A stretch of DNA of 64,000 bases from Variovorax gossypii (GCF_003965815.1 NZ_RXOE01000002.1:186001-250000), one strand, 5' to 3'. Shown: positions 1 to 9,822, counted from the first letter of the stretch. The notes: generated from the sequence alone by a model not told the origin. Translations and numbers: made by a program.

Positions 1-676
1 GTACGCCGAGCTGGCCGACGCGCTGGCCAATGCGGAGAGCGATGCGGCGGTGCGCTGCGTGCTGATCCAGGGCGACCCGACGATCTTCAGCGCGGGCAAC
101 GACATCGGCGACTTCCTCAACGGCCCGCCCTCCACGCAGGAATCGCCGGTGTTCCGCTTCCTGCGCGGCATCGCGACCTTCCCCAAGCCGCTCGTCGCCG
201 CCGTGTGCGGCCCGGCCGTGGGCATCGGCACCACCATGCTGTTCCACTGCGACCTCGTCTACGCGGGCGACAACGCCGCCTTCTCGATGCCCTTCGTGAA
301 CCTGGGCCTGTGCCCCGAGGCCGCCTCGAGCCTGCTGGTGCCGCAGATGCTGGGCTACCACCGCGCGGCCGAGGCGCTGCTGCTGGGCGAGCCCTTCATG
401 GCCGAGGCCGCGCTCGAAGTGGGCCTGGTCAACCGCGTGGTGCCGCCGACCGAGGCGAACGCCATCGCCCAGACGCAGGCGCGCAAGCTGGCGGCCAAGC
501 CGCTGAGCGCGCTGGTGGAAACCAAGCGCCTGCTGAAGAAGGGCCAGATGCCCGCCGTGCTGGAGCGCATGGGCGAGGAGGGCGCGAGCTTCGGGCGCAT
601 GCTGCGCGAACCGGCGGCGCGGGAGGCTTTCAGCGCGTTCATGGAAAAGCGCAAGCCGGATTTCAGCAAGTGCTGA
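1..676 (+). CDS. Enoyl-CoA hydratase/isomerase family protein, 5' end outside window
   Basis: Crotonase-fold enzyme expected to hydrate or isomerise enoyl-CoA thioesters in the cytoplasm. The reading frame is open from base 2, so the true start lies upstream; 224 residues are visible against about 260 for the family, so roughly 35-40 are missing. The oxyanion-hole segments are visible as SAGNDIGDF and CGPAVGIGTT. It ends in KRKPDFSKC, a common tail for these hydratases. The substrate cannot be told. A second, diverged copy of this tail follows about 85 bp downstream in another frame. Confidence 0.9.
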   Translation, partial: YAELADALANAESDAAVRCVLIQGDPTIFSAGNDIGDFLNGPPSTQESPVFRFLRGIATFPKPLVAAVCGPAVGIGTTMLFHCDLVYAGDNAAFSMPFVNLGLCPEAASSLLVPQMLGYHRAAEALLLGEPFMAEAALEVGLVNRVVPPTEANAIAQTQARKLAAKPLSALVETKRLLKKGQMPAVLERMGEEGASFGRMLREPAAREAFSAFMEKRKPDFSKC

Positions 677-682
677 AATCCA

Positions 683-715
683 ACGCCTCGTCAGAGGCGT
701 AGCCACGCAAGTGGC
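683..715. repeat. Double stem-loop just after the hydratase stop
   Basis: Two adjacent perfect hairpins: a 7-bp stem (683-689 with 694-700, loop GTCA) and a 5-bp stem with a GCAA tetraloop (702-706 with 711-715). There is no T tract, so it is not a classical terminator. It lies between the gene end and a relic of a second hydratase tail, which suggests it is an inserted or recombined palindromic element. Confidence 0.5.
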
Positions 716-725
716 GCGAGCAAGC

Positions 726-764
726 TTTCGTCAAAAGCGGAAGCCCGACTTCTCCAAGGTCTGA
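726..764 (+). pseudogene. Relic of the 3' end of a second enoyl-CoA hydratase
   Basis: The codons read FRQKRKPDFSKV followed by TGA, almost the same as the MEKRKPDFSKC tail of the gene just upstream but in a different frame. Most differences are at wobble positions (for example aagcgcaag versus aagcggaag), so this is a diverged paralogue tail and not a fresh tandem copy. Nothing upstream in this frame continues the protein. I infer that a second hydratase gene was lost by recombination, leaving its last 12 codons. Confidence 0.5.
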
Positions 765-812
765 TGAGGGTCTGAGGCGTTTTCCCGGGGTTGCACGCTT
801 ACACTGTCCGGC

Positions 813-2066
813 GTGCAAGATTCGGGGACAAGAACGCGCGTAAAGCCCGTCCAACGGGTAGATGATGCTACTGAAAAAGTAGCATCCGGCGTCTCGCGCC
901 GGCGTACTTTAGGTTTGCTGGCGGGCTCCCTGGCAGTGCCCTCGCTGGCCCTGGCGCGCGTGCGGCCGCTGCGCATCGGCGTCATCGGTTCGTGGTCCGG
1001 TCCCTACGCGGGCGGCGGCCGGCAGTTCGATGCCGGCATGGCCGTCTGGCTCGCCGCGCACAACCAGCACATCGCGGGCCGGCCGGTCGAACTGCTGCGG
1101 CGCGACGTGCCCGGCAGCGCGCCCGAGCAGGCACGCCGCCATGCGCAGGATCTCGTGGAGAGCGAGCGCGTGGAGCTGCTGGCAGGCCTCGATTTCAGCT
1201 CCAACGCCTATGCCGTGGGTAACGTCGCCACGCAGGCGAAGCTGCCGCTGGTGGTGATGAACGCGGCCTCCTCGGGCATCACCGCGCGCTGCCCGTTCGC
1301 GGTGCGGGTGTCCTTCACCATCGGCCAGGTCGCGCTGCCGCTGGCGCGATGGGCGCTGCAGCAAGGGCTGCGAAACGTCTGCACCGTGGTGGCCGACTAC
1401 GCCTCGGGTGTCGATGCCGAGAGCGCCTTCGTCTCGGGCATCACCGCGGGCGGGGGGCAGGTCGGCGCGATGCTGCGGGTGCCGCTGTCGACGCTGGACT
1501 ACTCGGCCTACATGCTGCGGCTGCGCGAGCTCAAGCCGCAGGCGGTCTTCTTCTTCCTGCCCTCGGGGCAGATGCCGGCCACCTTCCTCAAGTTCTGGCG
1601 CGACCGGGGCATGGCCGACACCGGCATCCGCCTGCTGGCCACGGGCGACGCCACCGACGACCATTACCTCGAAGGCATCGGCGAGCTGGCCGACGGCCTG
1701 GTCACCAGCCACCACTATTCCTTCGCCCACGACTCGGCGGCCAACCGGCGCTTCACGGGCATCTTCGAGAACGAGTACGGCAGCCACCTGCGGCCGGGCT
1801 ACTTCGCGGTCGCGGCCCACGATGCGCTCGCGGCCGTCGACGCGGCAATGAGCTCTCCGGCGGCGCGCGGCAACGCCACGGGGGAACGGCTGGTGGATGC
1901 TTTCCGGGGCCTGAAGCTCGACAGCCCGCGCGGCCCGGTCGAGATCGACGCCCACACCCGAGACATCGTGCAGACCGTCTACATCCGCCGCGTGGAGCGG
2001 CGCGACGGGCGCTGGGTCAACCGCGAGTTCGAGCGCTTCGAGCGGGTGCGCGACCCGGGCGTCTGA
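813..2066 (+). CDS. ABC transporter substrate-binding protein (branched-chain amino acid/amide type)
   Basis: Periplasmic ligand-binding protein of the Peripla_BP_6 type (LivK/AmiC/UrtA relatives), expected to bind a small amide or amino acid for an ABC importer. An N-terminal SRRRTLGLL stretch followed by a hydrophobic segment ending ALA looks like a twin-arginine signal. The mature part starts LRIGVIGSWSGPYAGGG, a typical first strand of this fold. The GTG start lacks a clear ribosome site, but no better in-frame start precedes the signal peptide. No permease or ATPase gene adjoins it, so it is an orphan binding protein. A perfect 9-bp hairpin lies inside its first codons. Confidence 0.8.
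   Translation: MQDSGTRTRVKPVQRVDDATEKVASGVSRRRTLGLLAGSLAVPSLALARVRPLRIGVIGSWSGPYAGGGRQFDAGMAVWLAAHNQHIAGRPVELLRRDVPGSAPEQARRHAQDLVESERVELLAGLDFSSNAYAVGNVATQAKLPLVVMNAASSGITARCPFAVRVSFTIGQVALPLARWALQQGLRNVCTVVADYASGVDAESAFVSGITAGGGQVGAMLRVPLSTLDYSAYMLRLRELKPQAVFFFLPSGQMPATFLKFWRDRGMADTGIRLLATGDATDDHYLEGIGELADGLVTSHHYSFAHDSAANRRFTGIFENEYGSHLRPGYFAVAAHDALAAVDAAMSSPAARGNATGERLVDAFRGLKLDSPRGPVEIDAHTRDIVQTVYIRRVERRDGRWVNREFERFERVRDPGV
864..886. repeat. Short perfect hairpin inside the 5' coding region
   Basis: A 9-bp perfect inverted repeat (864-872 with 878-886) around a GAAAA loop, in the first codons of the binding-protein gene. Similar GCTACT/AGTAGC hairpins are, from memory, scattered repeats in Comamonadaceae genomes. 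If it is such a repeat it has been captured as coding sequence, or the true start lies further downstream. Confidence 0.5.
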
Positions 2067-2092
2067 GCAGGGCGGCCTGCTCCTGCTGCTCT

Positions 2093-2533
2093 TTATTCTT
2101 CTTCAGCCGGCTTCTCGATCGGGCGCGGACGGCCGTTGTCGTCGATGGCCACGTAGGTGAAGGTGGCCTGCGTCACCTTGATGTACTCGCCCTGCGCCCG
2201 GAAGCGCTCGGCGAACACCTCGACCGTCACCGTGACAGAGGTGCGCCCGACGCGCACCAGCTTCGAATAGAACGACAGGATGTCGCCCAGCCGCACCGGC
2301 TGCTTGAAGATGAATTCGTTGACCGCCACCGTGGCCTGCCGGCCCTTGGCATAGCGCGCCGGGATCACCGAGCCGGCCAGGTCGCACTGCGCCATGACCC
2401 AGCCGCCGAAGATGTCGCCGTTGACGTTGCAGTCCGCCGGCATCGGGATGACCTTGAGCACCAGCTCCATGTCGGTGGGCAGGCTCTTGAGGGTGGCTGC
2501 GGCCGTGGCGGCGGCACTGGAAGTATCTGACAT
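2093..2533 (-). CDS. Acyl-CoA thioesterase, YciA-like hotdog protein
   Basis: A 146-residue hotdog-fold enzyme predicted to hydrolyse acyl-CoA esters in the cytoplasm. The signature NVNGDIFGGWVMAQCDLAG, with the conserved Asn, Gly-Asp and GGW, is clear, followed by the usual hotdog strands. The start chosen is MSDTSSAAA; an upstream in-frame start would add 34 residues that lie within the divergent spacer and the next gene and look non-coding. It is transcribed divergently from the ABC exporter, with about 40 bp between the two starts. Confidence 0.85.
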   Translation of the reverse strand: MSDTSSAAATAAATLKSLPTDMELVLKVIPMPADCNVNGDIFGGWVMAQCDLAGSVIPARYAKGRQATVAVNEFIFKQPVRLGDILSFYSKLVRVGRTSVTVTVEVFAERFRAQGEYIKVTQATFTYVAIDDNGRPRPIEKPAEEE

Positions 2534-2574
2534 GGGCACAATCTGGAACAAACAAGCAACCACGATTGTCCTCC

Positions 2575-4410
2575 ATGCGCCGCAGCGGCGAAGCCCTTCC
2601 TTCCTCCCACGCAGCCGGCGGCCAGGCGCCGGCACCCGCAGGTGAACGCTCCGACTGGGCCACCCTGCGCAGGCTGTTCCCCTATCTCTGGCAGTACAAG
2701 TGGCGCGTGCTCGCCGCGCTGGCCTTCATGGTGGGCGCCAAGGTGGCCAACGTCGGCGTGCCGGTGCTGCTGAAGAACCTGGTCGACACGATGACGCCCA
2801 AGCCCGACATGGCGCAGGCGCTGCTCATCGTGCCCATCGGGCTGCTGCTGGCCTACGGGCTGCTGCGCTTTTCCACGTCGCTCTTCAGCGAGCTGCGCGA
2901 GCTGATCTTCGCCAAGGCCACCGAGGGCACGGCCCGGCAGATCGCGCTGGAGGTGTTCCGCCATCTGCACTCGCTGAGCCTGCGCTTCCACCTGGAGCGC
3001 CAGACCGGCGGCATGACGCGCGACATCGAGCGTGGCACGCGCGGCGTGCATTCGCTGATCTCGATGTCGCTCTACAGCATCGTGCCGACCATCATCGAGC
3101 TGGTGCTGGTGCTCACCATCCTCGGCGTGAAGTTCGACGCCTTCTTCGTCTGGATCACGGTGGCCGCGCTGGTGCTGTACATCCTCTTCACCGTCACGGT
3201 GACCGAGTGGCGCACGCAGTTCCGCAAGACCATGAACGAGCTCGACTCGGTGGCGCAGAGCCGTGCGGTCGATTCGCTCCTGAACTACGAGACCGTCAAG
3301 TACTTCAACAACGAGGACTTCGAAGCCGGCCGCTACGACGCCAGCCTCGACCGCTACCGCAAGGCCGCCATCAAGAGCCAGCGCACGCTGAGCATGCTCA
3401 ACACCGGCCAGCAGGCGCTGATCGCCGTCAGCCTGGTGCTGATGCTGTGGCGCGCCACCTCGGGCGTGGTCGACGGGCGCATGACGCTGGGCGACCTGGT
3501 GATGGTCAACGCCTTCATGATCCAGCTCTACATTCCGTTGAACTTCCTGGGCGTGATCTACCGAGAGATCAAGCAGAGCCTGACCGACCTCGACAAGATG
3601 TTCGTGCTGATGGAAAAGGAGCGCGAGGTGCGCGACTCCCCCGACGCGCAGCCGCTGGCCGGCGCCGACGCTACCGTACGCTTCGACGACGTGAGCTTCG
3701 CCTACGAGCCTGCGCGGCCCATCCTCAAGCACGTGAGCTTCGAGATTCCGGCGGGCAAGACGGTGGCGGTGGTCGGCCCCTCCGGCTCGGGCAAGTCCAC
3801 GCTCGCTCGGCTCCTGTACCGCTTCTACGACGTGCAGCAGGGGCGCATCACCATCGGCGGAGAAGACATCCGCGAAGTGACGCAATCGAGCGTGCGCCAC
3901 GCCATCGGCATCGTTCCGCAGGACACGGTGCTCTTCAACGACACGGTCGAATACAACATCGCCTACGGCCGCCCCGGCGCCACGCGCGACGAAGTGGAGG
4001 CCGCAGCGCGCGCCGCGCGCATCCACGACTTCATCGCCGCCACGCCCAAGGGCTACGACACGACCGTGGGCGAGCGCGGCCTGAAGCTCTCGGGCGGCGA
4101 GAAGCAGCGCGTGGCCATTGCGCGCACGCTGCTGAAGAACCCGCCGATCGTGATCTTCGACGAGGCCACCTCGGCGCTCGACTCGGCCAACGAGCGGGCC
4201 ATCCAGTCGGAGCTCAAGAGCGCCGCGCAGGACAAGACCACGCTGGTCATCGCGCACCGGCTGTCGACGGTGGTCGACGCGCACGAGATCCTGGTGCTGG
4301 AGTCGGGCGTGATCGTCGAGCGCGGCACGCATGCGCAGCTGCTCGCGAAGCAAGGGCGCTACGCCCAGATGTGGGCTTTGCAGAAGAGCGAAGCAGCGCC
4401 GCTGATGTAG
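2575..4410 (+). CDS. ABC exporter with fused permease and ATPase, Atm1/HMT1 type
   Basis: Half-transporter that should work as a homodimer in the inner membrane. About 300 residues of membrane domain come first, then a nucleotide-binding domain with Walker [10 protein letters not shown], signature LSGGEKQR, Walker B VIFDEATSALDS and the H-loop IAHRLSTV. The sequence LSLRFHLERQTGGMTRDIERG and YETVKYFNNE are typical of the Atm1/HMT1 family, which exports glutathione or sulfur compounds in known members. The total of 611 residues fits the family. ATG at 2575 is preferred over a TTG three codons upstream. Confidence 0.85.
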   Translation: MRRSGEALPSSHAAGGQAPAPAGERSDWATLRRLFPYLWQYKWRVLAALAFMVGAKVANVGVPVLLKNLVDTMTPKPDMAQALLIVPIGLLLAYGLLRFSTSLFSELRELIFAKATEGTARQIALEVFRHLHSLSLRFHLERQTGGMTRDIERGTRGVHSLISMSLYSIVPTIIELVLVLTILGVKFDAFFVWITVAALVLYILFTVTVTEWRTQFRKTMNELDSVAQSRAVDSLLNYETVKYFNNEDFEAGRYDASLDRYRKAAIKSQRTLSMLNTGQQALIAVSLVLMLWRATSGVVDGRMTLGDLVMVNAFMIQLYIPLNFLGVIYREIKQSLTDLDKMFVLMEKEREVRDSPDAQPLAGADATVRFDDVSFAYEPARPILKHVSFEIPAGKTVAVVGPSGSGKSTLARLLYRFYDVQQGRITIGGEDIREVTQSSVRHAIGIVPQDTVLFNDTVEYNIAYGRPGATRDEVEAAARAARIHDFIAATPKGYDTTVGERGLKLSGGEKQRVAIARTLLKNPPIVIFDEATSALDSANERAIQSELKSAAQDKTTLVIAHRLSTVVDAHEILVLESGVIVERGTHAQLLAKQGRYAQMWALQKSEAAPLM

Positions 4411-4458
4411 CGCGATCATCCATTCCTTCTTCTTTTCATCGATCCCAGGAGTTCAGAC

Positions 4459-5397
4459 GTGCCGAACAAGATCCCCCTGCTGGTGCTCAACAGCCTCTCG
4501 AGCGCCCACCAGGCCCAGATTGCCGAGGTCTACGACATGACCTACGCCTTCGGTCCCGCCGAGCGGGCGGCCGCCATTGCCGAGCACGGCAGGAAATTCC
4601 GCGCCGTGCTGACCATCGGCGTCATCGGCATCACGCCCGAGGAAATCGCGGCCATGCCCGCAGTGGAGCTGATCTGCTGCATGGGCGCAGGCTACGAAGG
4701 CGTGCCGCTCGAGGTGACGCGCGCCCGCGGCATCGCGACCGCCAACGGCGCCGGCACCAACGACGACTGCGTGGCCGACCATGCCTTCGGCCTGCTGATC
4801 GGCATCGTGCGCGAGTTCCGCAAACTCGACCGGCTGTGCCGCGAAGGCGTGTGGCGCGAGGCCATTCCGCAGCCGCCGAATGTGTCGGGCAAGAAGCTGG
4901 GCATCCTGGGGATGGGCACGATCGGGCAGAAGATCGCGAAGCGCGCCGCGGCCTTCGACATGGAGGTCGGCTATCACAACCGCAAGCCGAAGGAAGGCGT
5001 GTCGCAGCGCTACTTCGGCGACCTGAAGTCGCTGGCCGCATGGGCCGACTTCCTCGTGCTGGCCGCACCGGGCGGTCCGGCGACGAAGCACCTGGTCAAT
5101 GCCGAAGTGCTCGACGCGCTGGGGCCGCAGGGCTACCTGGTGAGCATTGGCCGCGGCAGCGTGGTCGACACCGAGGCGCTGGCGGCGGCGCTGCGCGAGA
5201 ACCGCATCGCCGGTGCCGGCCTCGACGTGTACGAGAGCGAACCGAAGCGGCCCGAGCCGCTGATCGGCCTCGACAACGTGCTGCTGACGCCGCACATGGC
5301 CGGCTGGTCGCCCGAGGCGACGCAGAAGTCGGTGGACCATTTCCTCGCGAATGCCGAAGGGCACTTCGCGGGGCGGGGCGTGGTCACGCCGATCTGA
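4459..5397 (+). CDS. D-isomer-specific 2-hydroxyacid dehydrogenase
   Basis: NAD(P)-dependent oxidoreductase of 312 residues, probably reducing glyoxylate, hydroxypyruvate or a related 2-oxoacid. The Rossmann motif GILGMGTIGQKIAKR lies mid-protein. The catalytic Arg (SIGRGS), Glu (ESEP) and His (TPHMAGWS) segments are all present. GTG start preceded by AGGAG at a good distance. It follows the ABC exporter by 48 bp and converges on the amidase gene through a palindromic repeat. Confidence 0.85.
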   Translation: MPNKIPLLVLNSLSSAHQAQIAEVYDMTYAFGPAERAAAIAEHGRKFRAVLTIGVIGITPEEIAAMPAVELICCMGAGYEGVPLEVTRARGIATANGAGTNDDCVADHAFGLLIGIVREFRKLDRLCREGVWREAIPQPPNVSGKKLGILGMGTIGQKIAKRAAAFDMEVGYHNRKPKEGVSQRYFGDLKSLAAWADFLVLAAPGGPATKHLVNAEVLDALGPQGYLVSIGRGSVVDTEALAAALRENRIAGAGLDVYESEPKRPEPLIGLDNVLLTPHMAGWSPEATQKSVDHFLANAEGHFAGRGVVTPI

Positions 5398-5407
5398 TGT
5401 TCTTGCT

Positions 5408-5504
5408 CCTTCCCCCGCTGGGGGAAGGTCGGGATGGGGGCAGGCAGGGCGCTCGCAATGAGCGCCGCTTGCCCCCACCCCAGCCCTCCCCCAGAGGGGG
5501 AGGG
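5408..5504. repeat. Compound palindromic intergenic repeat, probable two-way terminator
   Basis: Two perfect 9-bp hairpins with 3-base loops (5408-5416/5420-5428 and 5484-5492/5496-5504) enclose a third pairing of GGGGGCA (5435-5441) with TGCCCCC (5470-5476). It fills the space between two convergent genes and abuts the amidase stop codon. Elements of this CCCTCCCCC...GGGGGAGGG kind recur in Comamonadaceae genomes, as far as I recall. Confidence 0.7.
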
Positions 5505-5506
5505 GG

Positions 5507-6949
5507 TCAAGCCAATACCGAGGGCCGGTGCGCCGCCCAGCCGCATGCCTGGTCATAGGCATGCCCCAGCCGCAGCACGTCGAGGTCCGAATGGATCGGC
5601 CCGGCAAGCTGCAGCCCCATCGGCAGGCCGCCTTCGCCGAAGCCGGCGCGCACGTTCAGCGTCGGCAGGCCGGCCAGCGTGAAGGGCGTGACGATCTCCA
5701 TCCAGCGGTGGTAGGTGTCGCTCTTCACGCCCGCCACCCCGGCCGGCCAGTGCAGCTCGGCGTCGAAGGGAAAGACCTGCGCGGTCGGCGCGAGCACGAA
5801 GTCGAAGCGCTCGAAGAGCTTGAGGAATGCGCGGTACACGTTCGATCGGTACACCGAAGCCTGGTACAGCGAGGCCGCATCGAGATGGCGGCTCTGCTCG
5901 ATCTCCCATTGCGCCTCGGGCTTGAGCTGCGCGAACAGCTTCGGGTCGCTCAGGTAGGCGCCCAGCTTGCCGCCCACCAGCAGCTGCCGCAGGCGCAGCC
6001 AGGCGCTCCAGTTGTGCTCGCGCGGCACGTCGAGCGTGCAGGGCTCGACCTCGCAGCCGATGTCGCGGAAGGTGCCGAGTGCCTTCTCGCCAAGCTCGCG
6101 GATGCCGGGCTCCAGCGGCAGGTCGGGCCAGATGCTGCCGAGCCAGCCGATGCGCAGGCCCTTGCCGTCGCCCTCGAGCCGCAGTTCGTCGGGCGAGGGC
6201 AGGGCGTGCGGCGACGACAGCGGCACGCGGGTGTCGAAGCCCGCCTGCACGGCCAGCAGCCGCGCCGCGTCTTCCACCGTGCGCGCCATCGGGCCTTCGC
6301 AGCCGAGCTGCTGGAAGAACAGCTCCTCGTCGGGGTTGCCCGGCACGCGCCCGCGAGAGGGCCGCATGCCGATCACGTTGTTGAAGGCCGCCGGGTTGCG
6401 CAGCGAGCCCATCATGTCGCTGCCGTCGGCCACCGGCAGGATGCCCAGGGCCAGCGCCACCGCGGCGCCGCCGCTGCTGCCGCCCGCGCTGCGATCGGGT
6501 GCGTAGGCGTTGCGGGTGGTGCCGAACACGGTGTTGTAGGTGTGCGAGCCGAGACCGAATTCGGGCGTGTTGGTCTTGCCGATGACGACGGCGCCGGCCG
6601 CCCTGGCGCGCGCCACGTGGAGGCTGTCGGCTCGCGCGGCCGAGCGCGGCGACAGCGGCGAGCCCATCGAGGTCGGCAGGCCGGCGGCATGGCTCAGGTC
6701 CTTCACCGCCAGCGGGAAGCCGTGCATCCAGCCGCGCCGTTCGCCGCGCGCCAGCTCGGCGTCGCGCTCGTCGGCCTCGGCCAGCGACTGCGCCGGATCG
6801 CGCAGCGACACGATGGCGTTGAAGCGCGGGTTCAGCGCCTCGATGCGGGCCAGCGAGGCCTGCATCACCTCCCGGCAGGACACCTCGCGCGCGGCGATGC
6901 GGCGGGAAAGTTCGGTGGCGCTGAGTTCCAGAAGGTCGGCTGAAGGCAT
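5507..6949 (-). CDS. Amidase-signature family enzyme
   Basis: Ser-cisSer-Lys amidohydrolase of 480 residues, splitting a carboxamide to acid and ammonia or amine. The catalytic Lys lies in AVKDLSHAAG, the glycine-serine loop is GGSSGGAAVALA, and the cis-Ser segment is DGSDMMGSLRNPA. No signal peptide, so cytoplasmic. The start MPSADLLEL is chosen over a longer frame that would run through the LysR gene on the other strand. The substrate is unknown. The divergent LysR gene 61 bp away is its likely regulator. Confidence 0.88.
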   Translation of the reverse strand: MPSADLLELSATELSRRIAAREVSCREVMQASLARIEALNPRFNAIVSLRDPAQSLAEADERDAELARGERRGWMHGFPLAVKDLSHAAGLPTSMGSPLSPRSAARADSLHVARARAAGAVVIGKTNTPEFGLGSHTYNTVFGTTRNAYAPDRSAGGSSGGAAVALALGILPVADGSDMMGSLRNPAAFNNVIGMRPSRGRVPGNPDEELFFQQLGCEGPMARTVEDAARLLAVQAGFDTRVPLSSPHALPSPDELRLEGDGKGLRIGWLGSIWPDLPLEPGIRELGEKALGTFRDIGCEVEPCTLDVPREHNWSAWLRLRQLLVGGKLGAYLSDPKLFAQLKPEAQWEIEQSRHLDAASLYQASVYRSNVYRAFLKLFERFDFVLAPTAQVFPFDAELHWPAGVAGVKSDTYHRWMEIVTPFTLAGLPTLNVRAGFGEGGLPMGLQLAGPIHSDLDVLRLGHAYDQACGWAAHRPSVLA

Positions 6950-7010
6950 GGCGGATGCGGGAAAAGGAGGGGGCGCCCAGTATGGCGCGGCGCTCGCATA
7001 ATCGCCGCGT

Positions 7011-7994
7011 ATGGAAACTAAGTGGCTCGAAGACTTCATCAGCCTTGCGGAAACGCGCAGCTTCAGCCGCTCGGCCCAATTGAGGCACGTGACGCAGCCG
7101 GCGTTCTCCCGCCGCATCCAGGCGCTGGAAGGGTGGGCCGGTACCGACCTGGTGGACCGCAGTTCGTACCCCACGCGGCTCACCCCGGCGGGGCAGACGC
7201 TCTACAGCCAGGCCATCGAGATGCTGCAGTCGCTGCAGAGCACCCGCGCCATGCTGCGCGGCCACTCGGCGGCGGGTCAGGACGTGATCGAGATCGCGGT
7301 GCCGCACACGCTGGCCTTCACTTTCTTCCCCTCGTGGGTGACCAGCCTCAGGGAGCATTTCGGCCCCATCAAGAGCCGCCTGATCGCGCTGAACGTGCAC
7401 GACGCCGTGCTGCGGCTGGTCGAAGGCAGCTGCGACCTGCTGATCGCCTACCACCACCCCTCGCAGCCGCTGCAGCTCGACGCCAACAAGTACGAGATGG
7501 TCAGCCTCGGCGAGGAAACCGTGGCCCCCTGGGTCAAGGCCGACGCCGAAGGCGCGCCGCGCTACCGGCTGCCGGGCCGCCCGGGCCAGCCGCTGCCCTA
7601 CCTGGGCTATGCGCCGGGCGCCTACCTGGGCCGCGTGGTCGACCAACTGCTCAAGGAATCGGGCACCGCCATCCACCTCGACCGGGTCTACGAGACCGAC
7701 ATGGCCGAGGGCCTGAAGGTCATGGCGCTCGAAGGGCACGGCATCGCCTTCCTGCCGCAGAGCGCGGTGCGCAAGGAGATCAAGGCCCGCAAGCTCGTGA
7801 GCGCACTGCCGCCCGAGATCGACAGCCTCGAGGCGACGATGGAGATCCGCGCCTACCGCGAGCGCCCCGGCGCTCCCGCGCCCGTGAAGGCCGGGGCCGG
7901 CCGCGCCGCCGTCAAGGCCGCCGACAGCCTGCAACCCAAGCGCACGGCCGATGCGCTATGGTCTTATCTCGTCGGCACCCAGCCGCAGCGCTGA
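7011..7994 (+). CDS. LysR-family transcriptional regulator
   Basis: Begins with a winged helix-turn-helix: WLEDFISLAETRSFSRSA followed by VTQPAFSRRIQALE. The 327-residue length is standard for the family, and the rest matches a LysR effector-binding domain (for example VPHTLAFTFFPSW). The C-terminus carries a basic, Ala/Pro-rich stretch (about residues 285-310) that is a little unusual. It is divergent from the amidase gene and likely controls it from the short shared spacer. Confidence 0.88.
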   Translation: METKWLEDFISLAETRSFSRSAQLRHVTQPAFSRRIQALEGWAGTDLVDRSSYPTRLTPAGQTLYSQAIEMLQSLQSTRAMLRGHSAAGQDVIEIAVPHTLAFTFFPSWVTSLREHFGPIKSRLIALNVHDAVLRLVEGSCDLLIAYHHPSQPLQLDANKYEMVSLGEETVAPWVKADAEGAPRYRLPGRPGQPLPYLGYAPGAYLGRVVDQLLKESGTAIHLDRVYETDMAEGLKVMALEGHGIAFLPQSAVRKEIKARKLVSALPPEIDSLEATMEIRAYRERPGAPAPVKAGAGRAAVKAADSLQPKRTADALWSYLVGTQPQR

Positions 7995-8021
7995 GCGCCA
8001 TCACCCAACTGCCACGGAGAT

Positions 8022-8044
8022 TTGTGCACCGCACAATCTATAAA
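8022..8044 (+). promoter_or_regulatory. Candidate operator palindrome and -10 element ahead of aspA
   Basis: A perfect inverted repeat TTGTGC-ACC-GCACAA (8022-8036) is followed directly by TATAAA (8039-8044), which could serve as a -10 box. No good -35 sits 17 bp upstream, so activation by a bound regulator would be expected. The combination lies about 145 bp upstream of the aspA start. Confidence 0.4.
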
Positions 8045-8076
8045 TGCCGCGCATAGGGCTTCCCGCAAAAGGCATT

Positions 8077-8124
8077 GGCGCCTTGAATCCGGCGCCACTA
8101 CAGTCGCGGCTGCTTTTTAGCCGC
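8077..8124 (+). other. Two leader hairpins upstream of aspA
   Basis: Two hairpins lie in the putative leader: GGCGCC (8077-8082) with GGCGCC (8091-8096), and GCGGCT (8106-8111) with AGCCGC (8119-8124) around a T-rich loop. They precede a third, terminator-like hairpin. Together they could form a folded leader that controls read-through into aspA. Confidence 0.4.
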
Positions 8125-8143
8125 TGTCACAGCAACCCCCACG

Positions 8144-8170
8144 GCACGCGCCCTGCGCGTGCTTTTTTTT
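8144..8170 (+). terminator. Intrinsic terminator just upstream of aspA
   Basis: A 7-bp GC-rich stem (8144-8150 with 8156-8162, 5-base loop) runs directly into eight T residues (8163-8170). It lies only 17 bases before the aspA start and ends just before its GAGGA ribosome site. It may simply end the LysR transcript, or it may act as an attenuator within the aspA leader. Confidence 0.75.
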
Positions 8171-8187
8171 AAGCCGAGGAACCTCTC

Positions 8188-9654
<1,467 letters not shown>

Positions 9655-9822
9655 TGAAAGTCGGACAATGCCAGGAGGCAGGATCGCACCAGGCTGGCGC
9701 TGCGATGCGCATGGCCGGTGCAGCGTGTGTGTGTATGCACCGGGTTGGTCCGGGTATCACGCAAAATGCGAGTGTCTAGAATTTAGTTGTATCTGTTTCA
9801 GTCACCCTCAGGAGTTTTCCTC

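Noticed and set aside
2365..4419. Long antisense open frame opposite the ABC exporter
   Set aside because: High-GC coding produces long antisense frames rich in Arg, His, Ala and Gly; there is no domain, and the plus-strand exporter is unambiguous. The same applies to the long frames opposite aspA, the fadB-type gene, dpp genes and the acyl-CoA synthetase.
8022..8187. Known riboswitch class upstream of aspA
   Set aside because: The hairpins do not match any class I know (glycine, glutamine, ykkC, SAM), so only an unclassified leader is reported.
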